Assembly (NCBI GenBank): GCA_963662175.1
Contig: OY759227.1
Coordinates: 3,876,501-3,940,500 of the forward strand
From: Aradus depressus
Lineage: Eukaryota > Arthropoda > Insecta > Hemiptera > Aradidae
DNA: 64,000 bases
Reading direction: 5' to 3'
Numbering within the stretch: the first letter of the stretch is position 1; every line of letters begins with the position of its first letter. This document shows, piece by piece, positions 60,441-64,000 of the stretch. Made by a program: the position numbers and the translations under genes. The notes below the pieces were generated by a model, which was not told the DNA's origin, did no database searches, and worked only from the letters and a program-made list of their open reading frames with translations.

Positions 60441-60850
60441 GGGGACTTCCATCTTGGATTTTGAGGTGATAACACAGCTCTATATCAGTGCAAGTTTTAA
60501 ATATGTGAATCTTAAGTTTTACAACAGAAATCGTTTTCAAATTTGGTAGAGTAAATCATTTAAATACGGTCTACAAATTGAAGTATCGAAAATCAAAACT
60601 ACAACACAAAAACAATACAGGACAGGATTGATAACTAAGGTGAGTGTGTCATAGCAATCTTTTTTTCAAATTTACGTACAAGTAACTTTTCTTTTGCGTG
60701 AAAGTAACAATTAAAGAAACAAAAAGAAAAAAAGAAGAATTACTCACAAGGCGGTTATCAAAAGGTGGTAAAAGAAAAAACATAACCTAGCTTTTTTTAT
60801 AACAGCACCATTCACTTTATTGAAACAAAAATTACAAAAGAAAATACAAC
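60441..60850 (+). other. 5' leader of the RTE element
   Basis: No gene. The first about 25 bp are GC-rich (GGGGACTTCCATCTTGG), the rest AT-rich with A-runs. The boundary with the integrase is judged from where protein homology stops and may be off by a few bases. It presumably contains the internal promoter. Confidence 0.55.
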
Positions 60851-61639
60851 ATGGAAAAAGAAGGCTTAGAAAAGATATTATCAGCCATAAATGAATTCAA
60901 ACAAGAAATTAGAAAAGATCTAGAAAAACACACTGAACGAATAACAAATAATTTCTGTACATTTACAAATGAAATAAATGGAAAAATTAACGAACAAGAG
61001 AAAAAAATCAACTTTTTCGAGAGAGAAATGAGGAAAAGAAATATAATAATACACGGTTTAACTGAAAATAACATTTACGGTGACCTAGTAGAATCTGTCA
61101 TACATGTAATTCACGATAGACTGAACGTTTCGTTCAAAGAAGAAGAAATCGATTATATCAGAAGATTGGGAAAACCAATCGAAAATAGAACCAGACCAAT
61201 TTTAATAGGACTTACAACACATAGGAAGAAAATAGAAATTTTAAAAAACAAATATAAAATTAAAGATCAGATATATTACATAACAGAAGATTTTCCTAAA
61301 GAAATAATTAAAAAAAGGAAAGAATTAAAAGATCAGCTAATTCAGGCAAGAAAGGAAGGCAAGTTTGCGATCCTAAAATACGATCGACTAATAATTAAAG
61401 AAAACAAAAACAAATTTCAAAACAATAAAAGAAACTTAAGTGTGTCGCCTCAAAAAGATTCTACGAACCAAGCAACTCACTCAGCGCAGACCCCAAAAAG
61501 AAACAAAGTCTTGCAGGATGCTATGGTTCCGAAGAATAGAAACAAGACACTAGAACATTCTTTTAGAGATCGCTCAAATTCATTTGGGAGTCTAACTGCA
61601 AAACCCAACAACAACAAGTTCACCGAAATCGATAAATGA
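60851..61639 (+). CDS. RTE-type LINE ORF1 protein (262 residues)
   Basis: ATG at 60851. Residues about 5-62 form a coiled coil (repeated Leu/Ile with Lys/Glu), ending in REMRKRNIIIHGL. That is the typical entry into an RNA-recognition-like domain of LINE ORF1 proteins (about 63-125, with YIRRLGKP and TRPILIGL). A second basic domain (about 126-180) with EDFPKEIIKKRKELKDQ matches the C-terminal domain of L1-type ORF1. The tail is Asn/Lys-rich. The protein would trimerise and coat the element RNA. It ends with TGA at 61637-61639, and the same frame stays open after it, into the endonuclease. Confidence 0.85.
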   Translation: MEKEGLEKILSAINEFKQEIRKDLEKHTERITNNFCTFTNEINGKINEQEKKINFFEREMRKRNIIIHGLTENNIYGDLVESVIHVIHDRLNVSFKEEEIDYIRRLGKPIENRTRPILIGLTTHRKKIEILKNKYKIKDQIYYITEDFPKEIIKKRKELKDQLIQARKEGKFAILKYDRLIIKENKNKFQNNKRNLSVSPQKDSTNQATHSAQTPKRNKVLQDAMVPKNRNKTLEHSFRDRSNSFGSLTAKPNNNKFTEIDK

Positions 61640-62656
61640 CAAGCAAAGGAAACTAAACCCAGGAACTCACATCCCCCAGAAAGGCCGGTCACCGAGGGGG
61701 ATCACGACTTTCACCTCCCATACGCAGCAATAACAAAGAAAACAACAAACCAAAACCACCCCAAAAATCAGAAGTTAATTGAAATAGCAACACTAAATAT
61801 TAGAACTCTACTTTCAGAATGGAGAATAGAAGAAATGGAGAAGGCACTCTCAAAAACCAACATCAAAATTCTAGGAATGGCAGAAGTTAGAAGGAAAGGA
61901 GAAAAAATAGTTTCAAGAAAAAATGCATACAGTCTTCTATCTTTTGGAAATGAAAATGGCACGAAAGGAATTGGTTTCATGATACATGATGACCTCAAAA
62001 AAGACATTGAAGAATTTCAGGGAATATCAGACAGAATTGGTATGCTTGTTATAAAAATTGGAAAAAATAAAAAAATGACTATAATCCAAGTGTACGCTCC
62101 CACCACTACGTCAAGTGAAGAAGATAGCGACAACTTCTATAACCAACTAAGAGACACAATAAATAAAATAACTGTGAATAACAGAAACTTACTAGTGGTT
62201 ATGGGAGACATGAACTCTCAAGTAGGGAAAAGGGAACCCGAAGAAAATCATGTGATGGGCCCTTACGGATATGGGAAGCGTAATGAAAGAGGAAGGAAGA
62301 TGATAGCATTCTGCCAAGAATTAAATCTTAAGATTATAAACTCCCTTTTCAAAAAACGTGCAGGGAAGAGGTGGACCTGGCTGTCTCCAAATGGCAAGCA
62401 TAGAAATGAAATAGATTTTGTAATATCCCCCAACCCATCAATATTTCAAAATGTAGAAGCAACCGGCCATTTTTCTTTCCAAACGGACCATAGACTACTA
62501 AGAGCCATTATATCAATTCCGAAACGTCCCTATAAACAAAATAAGACCTACATCCCGAAACCATCTCAAATGCATGAACAAACGTATGTAGAAGAAATAA
62601 GGAAGGGAATAGAAGACATCGAAAACATAGAAGCAGACGAACAGGAATTTTTATGA
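61640..62656 (+). pseudogene. RTE-type LINE ORF2, endonuclease part
   Basis: The frame is open directly from the ORF1 stop. The first ATG (61835) lies after the first core strand (IATLNIRTL) and would lose its metal-binding Asn, so the real N-terminus is upstream. Endonuclease motifs: LNIRT, GMAEVRRKG with the Glu, QVYAPTT, VVMGDMNSQVG, EIDFVIS and TDHRLL; all catalytic positions are present. The frame ends at TGA 62654-62656, but RT linker sequence continues immediately one base out of phase, so this is half of a broken polyprotein. The T-run at 62648-62652 is the likely place of a one-base insertion. It is marked as a pseudogene for that reason only. Confidence 0.85.
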
Positions 62657-64000
62657 TCAAATAGAAAATATGATTCTAAAAAGTGCGAGGAAGGCAGCTA
62701 TACCAGAGGCCAGAAGGGAGGGAAAACTAAGTAGAGAGACGCTCGAGATGATTAAGGAAAGGGAGAAGCTAAAAATAAAAAGGAACAAAACGGCGGTAGA
62801 AAAGGTAGACAATACCATCTGTAAGAAGGTCAAATATCATATACGGAAGGACGTTGAGGAAAATGACCACCGAGTGGTAGAAGAGGTAATCCAGAGGAGC
62901 GTGGGAGTAAAGAAGGCCAAGAAGATGCTGGCACCTGGAAGGTCCTGGATCACAGGTCTACAGGGAAAAGATGGAGTCACAAGAAGAAAACGGGAAGACA
63001 TTCTGGAGGTAGCCACAAAATTCTACACGCAACTTTACAGAAGCGAACACTCTCACTCCTGGAAATGCAGCTCAACTCCAACTAAGGAAGAAATATTTCC
63101 GGACTTTCTGGAGGAAGAAATAATGTTAATAACAAAAGCACTGAAAACAGAAAAAGCACCGGGACGAGATAAAATCTTCAACGAACTATTAAAAATACCA
63201 AAAGAAGATATGGTACCTCTTATGACCCAACTTTTTAACAAGGTAAAAAACAGCGGAAAGATACCAAGACAGTGGTGGTTTTCTGACATAATACTGTTAC
63301 ATAAAAAAGGAAATATTTCAGATCTAAAAAATTACAGGCCAATTAGCTTGACGCCAGCTATAGGAAAAACATTTTCAAAAGCCCTTCAGATGAGATTAAA
63401 ACCAACTCTTTTAGAAAACCAACCACCTGAGCAAGCCGGATTTCGAAAAGGCTACTCCACCATAGACAACCTTCACTCAGTGAACCAGCTCATCGAGAAA
63501 TGTAAGGAATACCAAAAAGATATCTACATGGCCTTCATCGACTACTCAAAGGCCTTTGACTCAGTCAACCACGACTTTCTCTTTAGAAGTCTGGAGCGGC
63601 AAGGGGTGAACCACAAAATGATAGAAATAATAAGAAACTGGTATCTGAACAGCAAATCTAGAGTAACCCTAGAAATGCCAGGTCCGGACTTTCAGTTGGG
63701 AAGAGGAGTAAAACAAGGGGACCCTCTGTCCCCGGATCTATTCAACTGCATACTGGAGCAAGTATACCGAGATGTCAACTGGGAAAAATACGGAGTCAAT
63801 ATTAATGGAACGAAAATTACCAACTTACGATTTGCTGATGACGTCGTTATTTTTGCTAATACCCCAGAGGAGCTATCGAGTATGCTGAGTGAGCTGAATG
63901 ATGCTGGGAAAAAGGCAGGACTTGAGATAAACTTCCAAAAAACAGTCATTCTGGCAAATGGGAAAACGGAAGAAATAAGTCTGGACGGGAAGAAGTTAAA
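62631..64000 (+). pseudogene. RTE-type LINE ORF2, reverse transcriptase part (runs off window)
   Basis: Open frame from about 62631 (after a TAG at 62628-62630) to the window edge, with no stop. RT motifs in order: KAPGRDKIFNELL, IILLHKKGN, NYRPISLTPAIGK, EQAGFRKGYSTIDN, YMAFIDYSKAFDSVNHD with the first catalytic Asp, GRGVKQGDPLSPDLFN, and LRFADDVVIFAN with the FADD box (near 63830), then GLEINFQKT. Thumb and 3' end are outside. The frame is +1 relative to the endonuclease. Everything seen in the RT itself is intact, so decay is limited to that single frame change. Confidence 0.88.

Larger units (their letters stand above)
60441..64000 (+). mobile_element. RTE-type non-LTR retrotransposon, 5' part (continues past window)
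   Basis: Starts where integrase homology ends (about 60441, GGGGACTTCCATC). It holds about 410 bp of 5' leader, ORF1 (60851-61639), an apurinic-like endonuclease and a reverse transcriptase with an FADD box; no RNase H is seen within the window. The endonuclease resembles the craniofacial-development-protein-2-like sequences found in RTE elements, and the RT motifs (GFRKGYSTIDN, FIDYSKAFDSV, GVKQGDPLSP) fit the RTE group. Its sense is the same as the interrupted integrase. One frameshift in ORF2 makes this copy defective unless it is a sequencing error. Confidence 0.88.

Noticed and set aside
63053..63949. Minus-strand frames under the RTE reverse transcriptase
   Set aside because: Antisense to an unbroken frame carrying all RT motifs.
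1..64000. tRNA, rRNA or other structured RNA genes
   Set aside because: No cloverleaf, A/B box pair or rRNA core sequence was recognised by reading; not computed.

Overview
The window looks like repeat-rich, AT-rich arthropod (probably insect) nuclear DNA. The reasons are a large ~220-bp satellite array, two non-LTR retrotransposons of animal type, and a Polinton/adintovirus-like DNA element whose proteins match families I know mainly from insect genomes. I see no single-copy host gene, no rRNA or tRNA, and nothing bacterial.

Layout: (1) 1-5350 and 10953-51484 are one satellite array in a single orientation. It is built from two diverged monomers, A (~218 bp) and B (~221 bp), which often alternate to give a ~439-bp dimer. 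Higher-order copies of about 2.2, 2.4 and 3.08 kb are visible, plus one tandem duplication of 13,069 bp (about 21.45-34.52 kb and 34.52-47.59 kb) that is almost perfect. A 157-bp piece of a monomer is flipped inside the array, and the flip is present in both 13-kb copies. (2) 5351-10952 is a 5.6-kb non-LTR retrotransposon with an RNase H domain (I-type), inserted on the minus strand with an 8-bp target duplication TTATACAT and a poly(A) tail. It carries frameshifts and nonsense codons and is dead. (3) At 51485 the satellite stops and a different sequence beginning AGTAGGGG starts. From here to about 60440 lies the left part of a Polinton/Maverick or adintovirus-like element.

The virus-like element is organised around a short divergent promoter region at 57716-57784. 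To the left, on the minus strand, are a PLA2-domain protein, an adenain-like cysteine protease, a penton-like minor capsid candidate, a 46-residue basic protein, a broken double-jelly-roll major capsid gene, and two uncharacterised zinc-ligand-rich proteins. To the right, on the plus strand, are an A32/FtsK-type packaging ATPase, a conserved arthropod protein of unknown function, a RING-only protein, a fibre-like repeat protein and the start of a retroviral-type integrase. Together these form a virion-building module (capsid, maturation protease, genome packaging, attachment-fibre candidate) plus the integration enzyme. No DNA polymerase B is seen, and the right end lies outside the window. 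(4) From about 60441 to the end an RTE-type LINE on the plus strand cuts the integrase inside its catalytic core. It has an ORF1, an apurinic-like endonuclease and a reverse transcriptase that runs off the window.

The order of events can be read directly. The satellite came first, then the I-type LINE and the virus-like element landed in it, then the RTE element landed in the integrase. The 13-kb duplication is very recent, since only a handful of differences were noticed between the copies by eye, unless it is an assembly artefact. The most interesting points are the in-frame TGA between the PLA2 and protease frames, the unlisted 46-residue basic gene with an ATGA overlap, the RING-only gene, and the same in-frame-TGA arrangement between the two ORFs of the RTE element.
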